From Anaspis maculata (taxonomy: Eukaryota > Arthropoda > Insecta > Coleoptera > Scraptiidae): 64,000 nucleotides of DNA. The translations under genes were made by a program, and so were the position numbers. The stretch is taken from assembly GCA_949128115.1 (NCBI GenBank), contig OX421964.1, forward strand, positions 30,186,177 to 30,250,176, in the 5' to 3' direction. The notes under the pieces are model-generated. The model did no database searches, was not told the origin of the DNA, and saw only the letters and a list, made by a program, of their open reading frames with translations. Positions within the stretch are counted from its first letter, which is position 1; every line of letters begins with the position of its first letter. Below, in pieces: positions 12,390-23,915 of the stretch.

Positions 12390-13290
12390 ATGTTCAGTTA
12401 CGTAGTACTTTTCGCTTGCTTTGCCACGGCAATCCCTGGTAAGTGTTCAATTCTATTGAAAAAATAATCTGAATCAAATCTGAACGTTCGCAGCGCTTCC
12501 ACATCCGCCCAGAGCCAGGATCGCCGGAAGCCACAATGTAGACATCCAGCAATACCCTTACCACGTCCAAATGCATACCAAATACACACGCTATGACGGA
12601 AGCTACTACACCGTTTATTTGGAATGCAATGGAGCCATAATTGGTCCCAAACATATCCTCTCCACGGCCAGCTGCATCAGTCCCTACAAAGACGTCGTGA
12701 CCGACCCGGCGACTCTCTTGATCAAAGTCAACGCCTCCATCATCTACGAATTCAACGGCGAGCCGGCGACTTACGTCCAAGTCGAGAGCTACGTCTTGCA
12801 TCCCTATCACAGCAACGACAACGACATTGTGTCCGTGGACTACGACATCGGCGTGTTGAAGCTCCAAGTACCACTGCACTTCGGACTTGGGATCCAACCG
12901 ATCGACTTGCCGCAACCGAACGAGTATCCGGCGGTCGGCAGCATTCTGTCTGTGACCGGATTCGGAGCCAAGAACTACGGTGGCATCCTGCACGTCGATT
13001 CTCCGCTGCAGGCTTTGCAGATGGCCGTCGCGGAGAACAAGAAGTGTACTGAGGATTTCATCGGTGAGGTGGTGATAACCGAGAGGCAAGTCTGTACGAG
13101 TTCGGCACAGGGAAAAAGCAATGAGGGTCCCTGCGTAGGGGACAATGGGTCTCCGGCAGCTTTCGAAGGTATCCTCCATGGGTTGTACACTTTTGGAGAC
13201 TGCGGACGTAGCGGTCATGGCAGCGTTTATACCAGTTTAGGCGGAGTTGTTGAATTTGTCAACGATGTCATTAGTGCGGCAGATGATTAA
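12390..13290 (+). CDS. Secreted serine-protease homologue (inactive S1 fold), copy 1
   Basis: Two exons, 12390-12438 and 12494-13290, with a 55-bp GT-AG intron in phase 1, give 281 aa. A signal peptide (MFSYVVLFACFATAIP) is followed by a short propeptide and RIAGSHNVDIQQYPYHV, the place of the trypsin activation site. The chymotrypsin-like scaffold is intact: the Cys pairs equivalent to 42-58, 168-182 and 191-220 are all visible. The catalytic triad is broken. LTAAHC reads LSTASC (His57 to Ser), Asp102 is kept in DYDIGVLKL, and GDSGGP reads GDNGSP (Ser195 to Asn, Gly197 to Ser). The specificity residue 189 appears to be Gly. By family knowledge such proteins act as binders, regulators or decoys in haemolymph, gut or saliva. 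No protease activity is expected. A near-identical paralogue lies 14.2 kb downstream. Confidence 0.9.
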
Positions 13291-13459
13291 CCAAATATTA
13301 TCTCTTGTATCGTTTTCAATGGAGTTTCATCTTAATATTTATCCAAATACTATTTATTTTCATATATCATAAATTATATACTGAATATATACAGAAACAG
13401 CCGTTATTGAAATATAATAATAATTATTTTGAAATAATTTTGAGACTATTATGTATATA

Positions 13460-14075
13460 CAGGGTGTAACCGATCGACCGTAAAAAAAGTATACTGCGTT
13501 GTTCTCAAACCTATACTGAGAATGTATGACACGTATTATTTCTATTTTGCTTCCAGTACTTTTCTTGCAATGGTGATGAGAAGTTCGCAAGTAACACTTT
13601 GAATATCTTCTTCAATAGAAGAGAAGAAGAAGAATTATGTAAGAAGTAAAACTATTGAAAACTACGTTAAGCTACTGCGCAGCCTCTGAAGTTATGAATT
13701 TCTGGTTTTGCCTTACCAGTTATTTTCATTCGCGCTTTGGAATTCTACTAATAATTCCTGTGGATTACGTTGCAACACAGCATCATGATCAAGAACCTTT
13801 TTGCCTCCACGGCAACCACAACACTTTGCATGTGTAGCTATAGGCAAAACATTCTTGAATAATGCCTTTTCCATAATTTCTTTTCCATAGAGATACGATT
13901 TGTGAATACACCTTTCTTGTGACTGTGCAGAGTTGCCAGTGGTCCACTTCTTTGGATAGTAATTCCTCAGCTAGAAGAAGCCACACATTTTTCGTAAGAT
14001 TCTTCTGTCACGGATATAATCACTTCTCAACAACGACGTGGTATACTTTTTTTACGGTCGATCGTTTGCATCATG
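13460..14075. mobile_element. TIR element, TA-flanked, CAGGGTG end
   Basis: The left end TA|CAGGGTGTAACCGATCGACC continues with GTAAAAAAAGTATAC. The right end reads GTATACTTTTTTTACGGTCG followed by a decayed terminus (ATCGTTTGCATCATG|TA). The arms match for about 24 bases, then the outer right terminus has diverged. The interior has no recognisable transposase. It abuts the next fold-back element with only TATA between them. Confidence 0.65.
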
Positions 14076-14079
14076 TATA

Positions 14080-15117
14080 CAGGGTGTTTCCAAAATGGTA
14101 ATACAAACTTCTAGGGGAGATTCGATCCCCATCAAGAATGGACCAGGAAAAAATATATCTTTGAAATCCTAAAATGCTCTGTTGAAAAGTTACAGGGTGT
14201 TCAAGTTGACTTTTTAAAACTGATTTTTTGGCGTAAGTTTTGAATCGTTCAACCGATTTTGTTCAAACTTTTAACAAAGTTAACTGAAATAAGTCTCTAT
14301 CGAATAATAGTAAAATGTTGAGAAAAAAGGTTCAGGGGCGTAGACAATGGGGGATGTCCTTATATTTCCCTCCTATTTTTTACATCCCTAGCTATTTTTC
14401 CAAATTGTCCTAATTTTTGGATTCTACGTTTAGTTTAGAGAAAAAAGTTACTCCTGCAAAATTTTGATTAGAGGCTTCGTTTTCGAGATACTGGGTTTAA
14501 AACTTTGGAAAACATCTCGAAATTGCCACGATCAAAGGCCTAAAAATTAGAATAAAAAAACTCATGATTTCTCAGCAGAAATAGGTTTTCTAGAATTTCT
14601 AAGTTGATAAATCACTATTTTTTCTGAGAAACGAGAAGTTTTCAGGGAATAAAAAATTGGGCTCATTGAAAGTGGCAATTTCGAGATGTTTTCTAAAGTT
14701 TCAAATTCAAATATCTCAAAAATGAAGCCTCTAATCAAAATTTTGCACGAGTAACTTTTTTTTAAATTGGACGTAGAATCTAAAAATCAAAACAATTTGG
14801 GAGAATAGCTAGGGGGGTAAAAAATAGGGAGGGAAATATGAAGACACCCCCCATTATCTACGCCCCTAAATTTTTTTCCTAAACACGTGGCAATTATTCG
14901 ATAAAGACCTATTCTGGTTAACTCTGTTCCAAATTTGAAAAAAATCAGTTGAACGGCTCAAAAGTCATGTCAAAAAATCGATTCTAAAAAGTCAACTTGA
15001 ACACCCTGTATCTTTTTAACGGAGCATTTTAGGACATCAAAGTTGAATTTTTTCCTGGTCCATTTTTGATGGGGAATCTCCACTAGAGTTTTGTATCACC
15101 ATTTTGGAAACACCCTG
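14080..15117. mobile_element. 1.04-kb fold-back element with doubled termini
   Basis: The element is almost entirely two inverted arms. It starts TA|CAGGGTGTTTCCAAAATGGT and ends ATTTTGGAAACACCCTG|TA. A second CAGGGTG terminus lies inside each end (14193 and 15002-15008, followed and preceded by TTCAAGTTGAC and its complement), about 113 bases from the edge. The arms carry matching blocks such as ATTCGATAAAGACC / ATCGAATAATAG and the CTAGCTATT / AATAGCTAGG pair, and meet near 14600. There is no coding frame, so it is non-autonomous. The TA duplication fits the Tc1/mariner superfamily. Confidence 0.8.
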
Positions 15118-15561
15118 TATATGTATAATATGTAATTATATTATGACCTCATGAATGAAATGTGATGTGTTGTCACCGTTCGTTCCTGCCTACTATTTTC
15201 GAAATTATGACAGTGGACTATTTTTTTCTTCTTATGGCCGCCATCTTGAATTTGCTCTGCTTGCTGTAACTAGTAGATATAGTCATAGTCAATAATCTAA
15301 ATGCAAAAAAAACCGTTCTTAGTAGGTTACTTTTTTTAATTGGCTATAAGAAAGTGTTTAACCCATTTTTACGAGTTTTACAGCACTTTGGCACTTACCA
15401 CGACCGAAATGACCATTGTGAAGATTAATATGGGGTTTTAAGACAATCCAATATCTTGCTTTAGATGAATCAGGGAACCATTTTCGCATTTTCATTAATC
15501 ATTAGGCATTTCTAAAATATACTAAGAATATTTTGAGGAAATAGGACAAGTTTGAGAAATA

Positions 15562-17627
15562 TAGGGTGTTTCAAAAAGTATGTGCCATACGTGAATGGCA
15601 GATGGAGGATGTCAAGGCAAGTTGAGATCAAGAAGAGAAAATTTTTTATGGCAATCGGTCTCGAAGATACAGGGTGTTTTGTTCTTTGTCAACAATTTAC
15701 AATAAGCGATATCTCTGGGGCGGTTTGATATAAACGGATGAAATTTACCTGTCACATTCCTCTGCTGGTACTTGATCAAATGCTATAGCAAGTAGAAAAA
15801 AAATCAGGTCCGGACTTGGAAAAATGGTTTTTAAGTTTGCCTGTCAAGAAGTACATTTTTTGAGCGGATTTCGGAAAAAACACTACCATATCTGGAAAGC
15901 TCAGGAAAAATGCTACAAGAGTGACTGTTCAATTTTCACGGCACACTCGAAATCATTCGACAAAGAAACTGAGAAACAACTCATACCAGTGTTACTATTC
16001 AGAGTGAAATTTTTATTAGACGCAATAATGGATACAATTCGGTACGATCACTGCAGATTCTTCAGTTCTATCATATCTTTCACTAGGACTCGACATGTCT
16101 CACAAGGGAAGACATTTCTAAAAAAAAAAATTAGAGAAAACCAAAATTCTCGCCAGAGTTGGACTGTTACAATTTCGTTCTTTAGTTTCATTCAAATTTA
16201 TTTCGATATGCAGAGTTCACAGATTTTTTGTTGAAATTGTTAGCACATTTGGCCGGAATAATCAGTTTTCTTAGTAGGTACCTTATTTGACCATACAAAA
16301 AATTAAATAAGAGGGAGTTCCATCATTTCTTATACCACAAAATATTCGCTTGTTTTTGTTATACCTACCTAGTTCACCTAGGTAACTTTATTTTTTTGAA
16401 ACATTTATGGTTGTGTTGTCAGTTGTGTTACAAGTTGTTTGTTCGGTCCAAATAAATCCTCGCAAACAAAATGGCCAACCGATTCACAAACGCTGAATTC
16501 GCCGATATTATTTTCGTGTGTGGGTTCTGCGATGGCAACGGGAGATCCGCCAAAAGGGAATACGAGCTAAGATATCCACTCGGATATCCAGGTCGCAGAA
16601 TACCATCTCGAAACACGTTTGGAAGAATTTTTCAATACAGTCGTGAACATGGGAGATTCCCCGGAACTGCTGTTGTAGCTGTACCTCCGAGAAACATCGA
16701 ACGGCCGAGAGTGGATGCCCAGGAAGAAATTCTGGAGATGGCAGAGGAAAATCCTTCCATAAACACAAGGAGGATAGGACATGCCCTTGGTATTCCCTAT
16801 GCTCGTGCATGGAGAGGATTAAAAAGCGAACGCTTGTATCCTTACCACTTGCAGAAGGTGCAGCGACTAGAGCCAAATGATCCAGCCCCGAAAGCCTCAT
16901 CTTTTGCAGAAGGATTGTGAACCATCCACGAACTGTATCTCGGATTTTATTCACAGATGAGGCCACAGTTCACAAGGGACAGCGTTACTAATTGCCGAAA
17001 CTCGCACATTTGGGCGCAGGAAAATCCCCATGCTTGCGAGAATTTTGGTTTTCTCGAGATTTTTTTTTAGAAATGTCTTCCCTTGTGAGACATGTCGAGT
17101 CTTAGTGAAAGATATGATAGAACTGAGGAGTCCGCAGTGATCGTACCGAATTGTATCCATTATTGCGCCTAATAAAAATTTCACTCTGAATAGTAACACT
17201 GGTATGAGTTGTTTCTCAATTTCTTTGTCGGATGACTTCAAGTGTGCCGTTAAAATTGAACAGTCGCTCTTGTAGCATTTTTCCTGAGCTTTCCAGATAT
17301 GATAGTGTTTTCTCCGAAATCCGCTCAGAAAATGTACTTTTTGACAGGCAAACTCAAAATCTTTTTTTTTCAAGTCCGGACCTGATTTTTTTTCTACCTG
17401 CTATGGCATTTGATCAAGTACCAGCAGAGGAATGTGACAGGTAAATTTCATTTGTTTATATCAAACCGCTCCAGAGATATCGCTTATTGTAAATTGTGAC
17501 CAAAGAACAAAACACCCTGTATATTCGAGACCGATCGCTAAAAATTTTTTTCTCTTCTTGATTTTAACTCGCCTTGACATCCTCCATCTGCCATTCACGT
17601 ATGGCACATACTTTTTGAAACACCCTG
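15562..17627. mobile_element. Nested fold-back carrying a truncated transposase
   Basis: The outer ends are TAGGGTGTTTCAAAAAGTAT and ATACTTTTTGAAACACCCTG. Inner CAGGGTGTTTTGTTCTTTG termini lie at 15670 and 17519, about 108 bases in. The inverted arms are about 590 bp each (to about 16150 and from about 17020) and contain matching segments such as CTTGTAGCATTTTTCCTGAG. Between them lies a unique 0.87-kb block with a transposase fragment. A clear TA target duplication is not visible at the outer ends. Confidence 0.8.
16471..17034 (+). pseudogene. DUF4817-type DDE transposase, C-terminally truncated
   Basis: The open frame 16471-16920 (149 aa) begins MANRFTNAEFADIIFVCGFC and matches the N-terminal DNA-binding module (DUF4817, then a winged helix ENPSINTRRIGHALGIPYAR) found in many arthropod Tc1/mariner-like transposases. 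A frameshift near 16905 follows. The next frame reads RILFTDEATVHKG, carrying the first catalytic Asp, and a further shift reads NSHIWAQENPHA, the usual sequence after it. At about 17034 the coding similarity stops at the edge of the right inverted arm, so the rest of the catalytic domain is lost. It sits inside the fold-back 15562-17627. Confidence 0.8.
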
Positions 17628-17822
17628 ACATTGATGAATTTCTCGTTTTTAAATCGCCGTTTTTTTTGTCGGTGGGTTATTTTTGGTATAAGTATCAGAA
17701 ATTATTTTCATACATGCACAAGTGCCAAACAGACCAAACAAGATGATGGATTGTTTCAAGACCCCATATTCAACTTTAAAATGGTCATTTTGGTCGTGGT
17801 GAGCACCGAAGTGCTATAATGG

Positions 17823-17946
17823 CTGTATTACGCTACACAATTTCTTGAACAATCTGCCAAAATAGTGTCCAAAAACAGTAAACTCTATTATTTGATTGAC
17901 AGGTTGTTGAATGAATTGTACAAGAAATTGTGTAGTGTAATACAGC
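17823..17946. repeat. Small hairpin element in a fold-back arm
   Basis: GGCTGTATTACGCTACACAA at the left is matched in reverse by TTGTGTAGTGTAATACAGCT at the right, followed by CAAGAAATT-type inner pairing. It is about 124 bp long, non-coding and TA-rich at its edges. It interrupts the right arm of the 15143-18413 palindrome and so is younger than it. Confidence 0.6.
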
Positions 17947-18515
17947 TATAAAATTCGTAAAAATGGGTTGAACATGATTTTGCAATGGCCAAATAATAGT
18001 ACATTATTCAACAAGCGGGTAATGATTGCTTCTCACTCATGAGGATGCAGCTTGACGACACGAGTCTTGGCGAGTGTCGTAAAGCATCCGATTGAGTAAA
18101 AGCCATTACCCGCGAGTAGAATACTATGCTTTATCCAGTCTTATTGAAAAATGGAGGCATGTATGCGCGTGATAATGCGTGCATTATTCAATAGGATTGA
18201 ATAAAAAAAAGTTACTTACTGAGGAAGGTTATTTTGGCAATTAGATTATAGACAATGACCAATACTGCTACCACCAATTGCTTTCTCACTTATTCCGTAT
18301 TGGGCGGCAAATTCAAGATGGCGGCCATTAGAAAACAAAGAGTCAACTGTCATATTTTTGAAAATAGTGGGCAGGGGCAGTGGCAACACATCACATTTTA
18401 TTTATGAGGTCATTTACTGTGGAAATGCCGAATTTCATCCAAAAATCTTGAAAAAATCAGTAATTTATCAGAAAATGTCCATTTCCATGAAACCGACCAC
18501 TGAATTCAAAATATT

Positions 18516-18690
18516 GTCACGTTATTTTGCGTACGGGTTCGAATATAATTGAGACGATCGATTTAAAACACACACTGTTTATTTTTGCGTACTACAATCA
18601 ATACACGCCAACAAATATCTGCTTGAATTATCGCTGTGATTATCGCTCGCTGTCTCTACTAATTCAATACTGCCCTGAGCTGCCGGCTGA
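18516..18690 (+). repeat. LTR-like repeat fragment, copy 1
   Basis: The stretch GCGTACGGGTTCGAATATAA, then AATTGAGACGATCG, TTTAAAACACACACTGTTTA, CACGCCAACA and TTCAATACT, matches the complement of 31175-31395 block by block. The ordered but diverged similarity and the TGTCACG start suggest an LTR or similar dispersed repeat. No coding part accompanies either copy. Confidence 0.5.
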
Positions 18691-18691
18691 T

Positions 18692-21600
18692 GCCTTATAG
18701 TCCAGTCAAATTAGGCAAAAATCGGGTTAAACCGGAAATAAATTCGGAAGTTGACGAAATTTGGTGGATCGATACAGAATTTAACGTAGAATAACATACT
18801 GAAATTCCCGAAAATTCCAAGGCTTGGCTTTTTTTCTAGGGGCAATAAAAGAGCGCCATCCTTGAAATGTTTCTATTTTTTCTGAATAACTTGTAAACTA
18901 TCACTTTTAGAACACAAAAACCAGCGAAGAAAATGTAGCCCGTTGAATTCCCAACAGATCAGTACCAAATTCATTACTTTGTGGTCGATAGTTTTCGAGA
19001 TACAGCGTCTGCAAAAACGCAGTGAAAATTACTCAAAATTTATTTACGGATTTTACGTAACAATCTGCATAGTGTCAGTGCGGGGGCTGTAACGTGGAGA
19101 GCCGAGTGGAGAGCAAATGTGCGGATTTCAACGTGTTTTACATGTGTGGAAAGCCAATTCAACAATCGGTATCACAGTTTTGTCTAGAAGTAACCAACTT
19201 CAAAATGATACTTTTCCTCGACCTTTGAATTGATACTTGATGTCCCGAAGAATCCCTGAAAATAGATTTTTTTCATACCATGCCATTTGCTCAATGTTTC
19301 ACGTAGGGCAAAACCATACAGGGAATAAATAAAGAATTAACTATAAAAAAAGTAGCATGTTTCGGAATCTTTTTCCCAGTGATGGTTCTTGAGTTATATG
19401 GGGTGAAAGACTGAAACGATCTATTTGGAAAAAATATAGATAGTCCGGTTAATAACTACTGAATACTGTACGGACGTTGCATTTGATGATACAAAATGCC
19501 ACTTAGCAGACGTATTGAACATACTTAAGTACTTTCCACGTCTGCCAAGTGGCATCTTACACCTCAAATGCAAGGTCCGTATACACTATTCAGCAGGTAG
19601 TGTCCGGACCACCTATCTTCTTTCTAACTAGGTCGTTTTAGTCTTTCAACCCATATAACTCAGGAACCATCACTGGGAAAAAGATTCCGAAACATGTTAT
19701 TTTTTTGATATTCAATTCTTCATAAAGTTCCCTGGACGGTTTTGCCCTACTTGAAAAATTAGGGAAATTGCATGTAGTACGGTGGTTAAGCGCCAAAAAA
19801 AGCTAGAACTATGCATTTTGAGCTTAAGCAATGCGCTTTTGGGGTTCGATTGGGGATAGCCAAACCTTAATTTCAAGAGTTGGAGACATCGGTGCACTCG
19901 ATGCGGAGGGGGTCTGGGGGGCCCTTGAAAGTTGAAGGTGCGAGGCTTCCCACCAAATCACCATACCACCACGTAATTCCTACTTGGATGTCATCAAACG
20001 ACTCTAACCTACACATTGACAACATTTGTTACCATGTCCCAACAGTTCTTCACACTGAAAAAAATTAATTCCTATGACAGATCGGAAAAAACTGTTTTTC
20101 TCAATTCTTCATCCCCACAACGAATAAACTGCCAAGTTTGGTGTCATTTTAAAGTAAACGGCATCCTCTGATTTCATTCACCGAGTCAAAATGTTTGTGA
20201 GACCACCGTGCAAAGAATGGCACGCCAAGAAGTGAGCATTTTTGAGCACCTCATTTAACAGTAGTTTCTTGGCTGATACCAATCGATATGATTGATAATT
20301 TTGTCAAGGATCAATAACTTGAACTCTTTTGTAACGGTAATGCATGTGAATGAAACTCGACACGAGCGTGGAGGCTTGGAAAAAATATTTTTCTCCAGCG
20401 GTCGAATTTATTTCACGCCTACTGTGCGTTAGTTTGTTGGGCTCAGGCAGGCAGCGTTTGGATAGGTTTGGAGACAAAATTTTCATATCTGTCTATGAAG
20501 CTGAGTAGCATAATTCTGGAAACTGATCTGAGGATCATCAAAGAATATTTTGACGGTCACTAGGTACCCCCATGGGGATTAACTGCTTAGAGATTATGGC
20601 TGACGACGGAGGGCATTCAACTTTCAAAGTGTTATTTTCTTTTTTCCTCTACCAACCTTCAAGGTTGTTATCATTTTGTACGTGTTAGTTTTCTTATGTT
20701 TGGAGAAGAAATAATTTTATAAAAACAACCGTGAAAATGACTGTCAGAGTGGCAGAGAATAAGATCTTGGGCGTTGAATTCCCTCCGCCGTTAGCCATCA
20801 CTTCTGCAGTTAACTCCCATGTGGGTACTGACCGGCAAAACAATCATTGATGATTCATAAATCAATTTCCAGAATTAAACTGCTCAAATTTTCAGATAGA
20901 TATGAAAATTTTGCTTCCAAAGCTATCCAAACGCTCTCTACCTTAGCCCTGCGAACTGACGCTCAGTAGGCGTGGAAAAAAATTTGAGCGCTAGAGAAAA
21001 AAAATTTCCCAGGCCTTCACGCTCGTGTCGAGTTTCATGCACATGCATTACCGTTACAAAAGAGTTCAAGTTATTGATTCATGACCAAATTATCAATCAT
21101 ATCGATTGGTAACAGCCAAGAAACTACTGTCAAATGAGGTGCTTGAAAATGCTCACTTCTTGGCGTGCCATTCTTTGCACGGTGGTCTCACAAACATTTT
21201 GACTCGATGAATGGAATCAGAGGATGCCGTTTACTCCAAAATGACACCACACTTGGCAGTTTATTCGTTGTGGGGATGAAGAATTGAGAAAAACTGTTTT
21301 TTCCGATCTGTCATAAGAATTAATTTTTTTCAGTGTGAAGAACTATTTGGACGTGGTAACAAATGTTGTCAATGTACAGGTTAGAGTCGTTTGATGGCCT
21401 CCCAGTAGAAATTACGTGGTGATATGGTGATTTGGTGGGAAGCCTCGCACCTTCAACTTTCAAGGGCCCCCCAGACCCCCTCCGCATCGAGTGCACCGAT
21501 GTCTCCAACTCTTGAAATTAAAGTTGAGGGACCCCCAATCAAACCCCAAAAGCGCATTGTTTAAGCTCAAAATGCATAGTTAGAACGCTTAACCACCGGA

Positions 21601-22540
21601 CTAATGGTATGGAAAAAATCGATTTTTGAGGATTCTTCGGAACATCAAGTATCGATTTCAAAGGTCGAGGAAAAGTACCATTTTGAAGTTGGCGACTTTC
21701 AGACAAAAGTGTGATACCGAATGTTGAATTGGCTTTCCAAGCATGTAAAACACATTGAAATTCGCACATTTGCTGTCCACGTTACATCCACTGAACTGAC
21801 ACTATGCAGATTGTTACGTAAAATCCGTAAATAAATTTTGAGTAATTTTCACTGCGTTTTTGCAGACGCTGTATCTCGGAAACTATTGACCACAAAGTAA
21901 TGAATTTGGTACTGATCTCTTGGGAATTCAACGGGCTACATTTGCTTCGCTCGTTTTTGTGTTCTAAAGGTAATAGTTTACAAGTTATTCAGAAAAAATG
22001 GAAAATTTTCAAGGATGGCGCTTTTTTATTGCCCCTAGAAAAAAAGCCAAGCTTTGGAATTTTCGGGAATTTCAGTATGTTATTCTACGTTAAATTCTGC
22101 ATCGATCCACCAAATTTCGTCAACTTCCGAATTTCTTTCCGGTTAAAACCTATTTTGACTGGACTATTATACCGAGCGTTCATTAATTGAATGGGTCAAG
22201 GGTGCCTGTGACTTTGAAAACATCTGTCGGAACTAGCATCGTTCATTTGATGTCTGTAATTTTTTGGTTATCGTAATTTGTCAAACCAGTCGCAGTTTTC
22301 GTTTTCGGAACATTTTAAATGTGGTTTTTACGGCAGGGCACAAAACCTACATGATCAAGGAGTATTTTCGAACTTGAAGTATTCTCATGCACTTATGGCA
22401 GATCAGAGATCAATAAAATGGGACGTAACTTGTCAAAGTTTGGCAAATTTATTACAAAAGGATAATGCTAGTTTCGACAGACGTTTTTGAATTCACAGGC
22501 ACCCTTGACCCATTTAATTTATAAACTCTCGGTATAAGGC
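18692..22540. mobile_element. 3.5-kb giant palindrome (fold-back element)
   Basis: The left arm begins GCCTTATAGTCCAGTCAAAT and runs to about 20600. The right arm mirrors it from about 20750 to the end. Paired blocks include AATTTGGTGGATCGAT (18756) with ATCGATCCACCAAATT (22103), AAGTGAGCATTTTTGAGCAC with GTGCTTGAAAATGCTCACTT, and TTGAGCGCTAGAGAAAAA with TTTTTCTCCAGCGG. The central unpaired region includes CTACCAACCTTCAAGG near 20650. No transposase is encoded. A MITE is inserted near the right end (22168-22536). The same 62-aa frame appears in both arms simply because the arms mirror each other. Confidence 0.85.
22168..22536. mobile_element. MITE inserted in the giant palindrome
   Basis: The ends are TATA|CCGAGCGTTCATTAATTGAA and TTTAATTTATAAACTCTCGG|TATA. 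The inverted arms run about 65 bases and include GGGTCAAGGGTGCCTGTGA. The intact left end of the host palindrome (GGACTATAAGGC in complement) shows the empty site, which here reads GGACTAT...AAGGC around the MITE. This proves insertion and gives the order of events. It has no coding capacity. Confidence 0.8.
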
Positions 22541-23590
22541 CTCCGAATAGTAGTAGGTAATGGGGCACTTGTGCGTGGGAACCAGTTACCCGGGGCACTT
22601 GTGCTCGAAATTTGAAATGCAAATTACGTGATATTTGAATATTTTTACACCAACTTTTGACATACTTCTGACAGCGACTTTTGACGTATTTTTAACAGTG
22701 ACTTTTGACTTTTTTTTTCAGTTTTCTCGAGTATTTTTGAAAGTAACTTTTTGACGTGCTTTTTGAAAGTGACTTTTTGATGTACTTTCGACGTACTTTT
22801 GACAGTGACATTTGTAGCTCTAACTCGGATAAATAGTGACTTTCTGCAACCATATGGTTTAGGACAGCTGTGTGTTCCCGAACTTTCTGTCTACTTCCAG
22901 CAAATTCCATAGTGGCCCGGCATATGCGGTTTCTAGACCATTCTTGAATAATCACACACATATTACCCGTATAATTCTGCTGGGTTCTAGAACGGCGCCT
23001 TCGCCAAAATGGACAGACGTTTCTCGATCGAGCATTAAAGTCTCCCCATTCGCTTTTACGTGAACGCGCGCTCTGAAATGCACCAGAACATTCCGCACTT
23101 CTACCCTACGATCTAATGAATGGAAGAATCCAGAAAGATCGCGTGTTTACCAATATGCACGGGATCGCCGCTCGTAACAATATTTAAGAAACAGCTGGGA
23201 ATATTCAGACTTACTTACTTAAAGTTGATTTATGAACAATGTTTTTCTTAAAGAACCATCGACATTGTTCATAAGATGAAAAAAGTGTGGAAATATTTCC
23301 ACTGACAAAACAAATGACTTTTTCAAATGAAAAGTACCTACATATTAGAAGATGGCAGTTTTCTTCAGAAATGAAAGCTGTAGACACAGTGTTTCGCTGT
23401 ATTATTCTATCTTCAAGTTTTTCAGCTTCACCAGACGTGAATTTTCTGTGAAACTACCAAGAGAGTTGTATAGATTTTCAACAACATACCTCTGCAGCCG
23501 GGAGATATCAAACGATAATATCGATATATTATCTCGATATCTTATCACTTATCAATCATGTAATAATGTCGTATTATAATGTCATATAAT
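22541..23590. other. Non-coding stretch with degenerate short repeats
   Basis: At 22650-22815 an imperfect repeat of ACTTTTTGACGTACTTTTGACAGTG-like units occurs about eight times with a period of roughly 20-30 bases. The remainder has no recognisable gene or element. Confidence 0.45.
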
Positions 23591-23915
23591 TTCAAAATGG
23601 ATTATATTCCCGGCAGATCGAACGTTGTTGCAGACACGTTGTCTAGACCCGTAACAGATGAAAGTAAAGATGTGAGCTGTTGCTACACGGAAGTTGATCT
23701 TCCCAGAGAACGAACCGATGACTATCGCGACAATTATTATGCCATTCCGAATTGAAGAAGATAATCCAATAGCAGCCGAGCATCCCGATTAGTCTGTAAC
23801 GAACTGGATGGACCGAGGTTATTTTCTGTCTCAAGGAATTTTGTACAGAGACGCAGACGATGACTCTGAGGTGGCCCAGTTGGTGGTACCGACTAATGAG
23901 AGATGTCCTGTAGCA
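23591..23915 (+). pseudogene. Gypsy pol fragment: RNase H end and integrase linker
   Basis: FKMDYIPGRSNVVADTLSRP is the conserved C-terminal end of Ty3/Gypsy RNase H. In a later frame WMDRGYFLSQGILYRDADDD and VAQLVVPTNER match the segment leading to the integrase zinc finger. Frameshifts and stops separate the pieces. Similarity ends near 23915 and resumes at 25400, so the element was split by a later insertion. Confidence 0.75.

Larger units (their letters stand above)
15143..18413. mobile_element. Outer fold-back element, split by nested insertions
   Basis: The left arm begins ATGACCTCATGAATGAAATG and the right arm ends with its complement (CACATTTTATTTATGAGGTCAT). Matching internal blocks are GCCGCCATCTTGAATTTG (about 15238) with CAAATTCAAGATGGCGGC (about 18310), and CACGACCGAAATGACCATT (about 15398) with AATGGTCATTTTGGTCGTGG (about 17782). 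The 2.07-kb element at 15562-17627 sits close to the palindrome centre, and a small hairpin (17823-17946) plus an extra block (about 18005-18200) interrupt the right arm. It is non-coding apart from the nested transposase. Confidence 0.75.

Noticed and set aside
12394..13218. Long antisense frame (274 aa) opposite SPH gene 1
   Set aside because: It mirrors the real gene, lacks a motif or plausible promoter, and its counterpart in gene 2 (26662-27426) is kept only because the paralogues are alike.
19880..21508. Same 62-aa frame found twice, on opposite strands
   Set aside because: Both lie at mirror positions in the arms of the 18692-22540 palindrome; the duplication is structural, not a gene pair.
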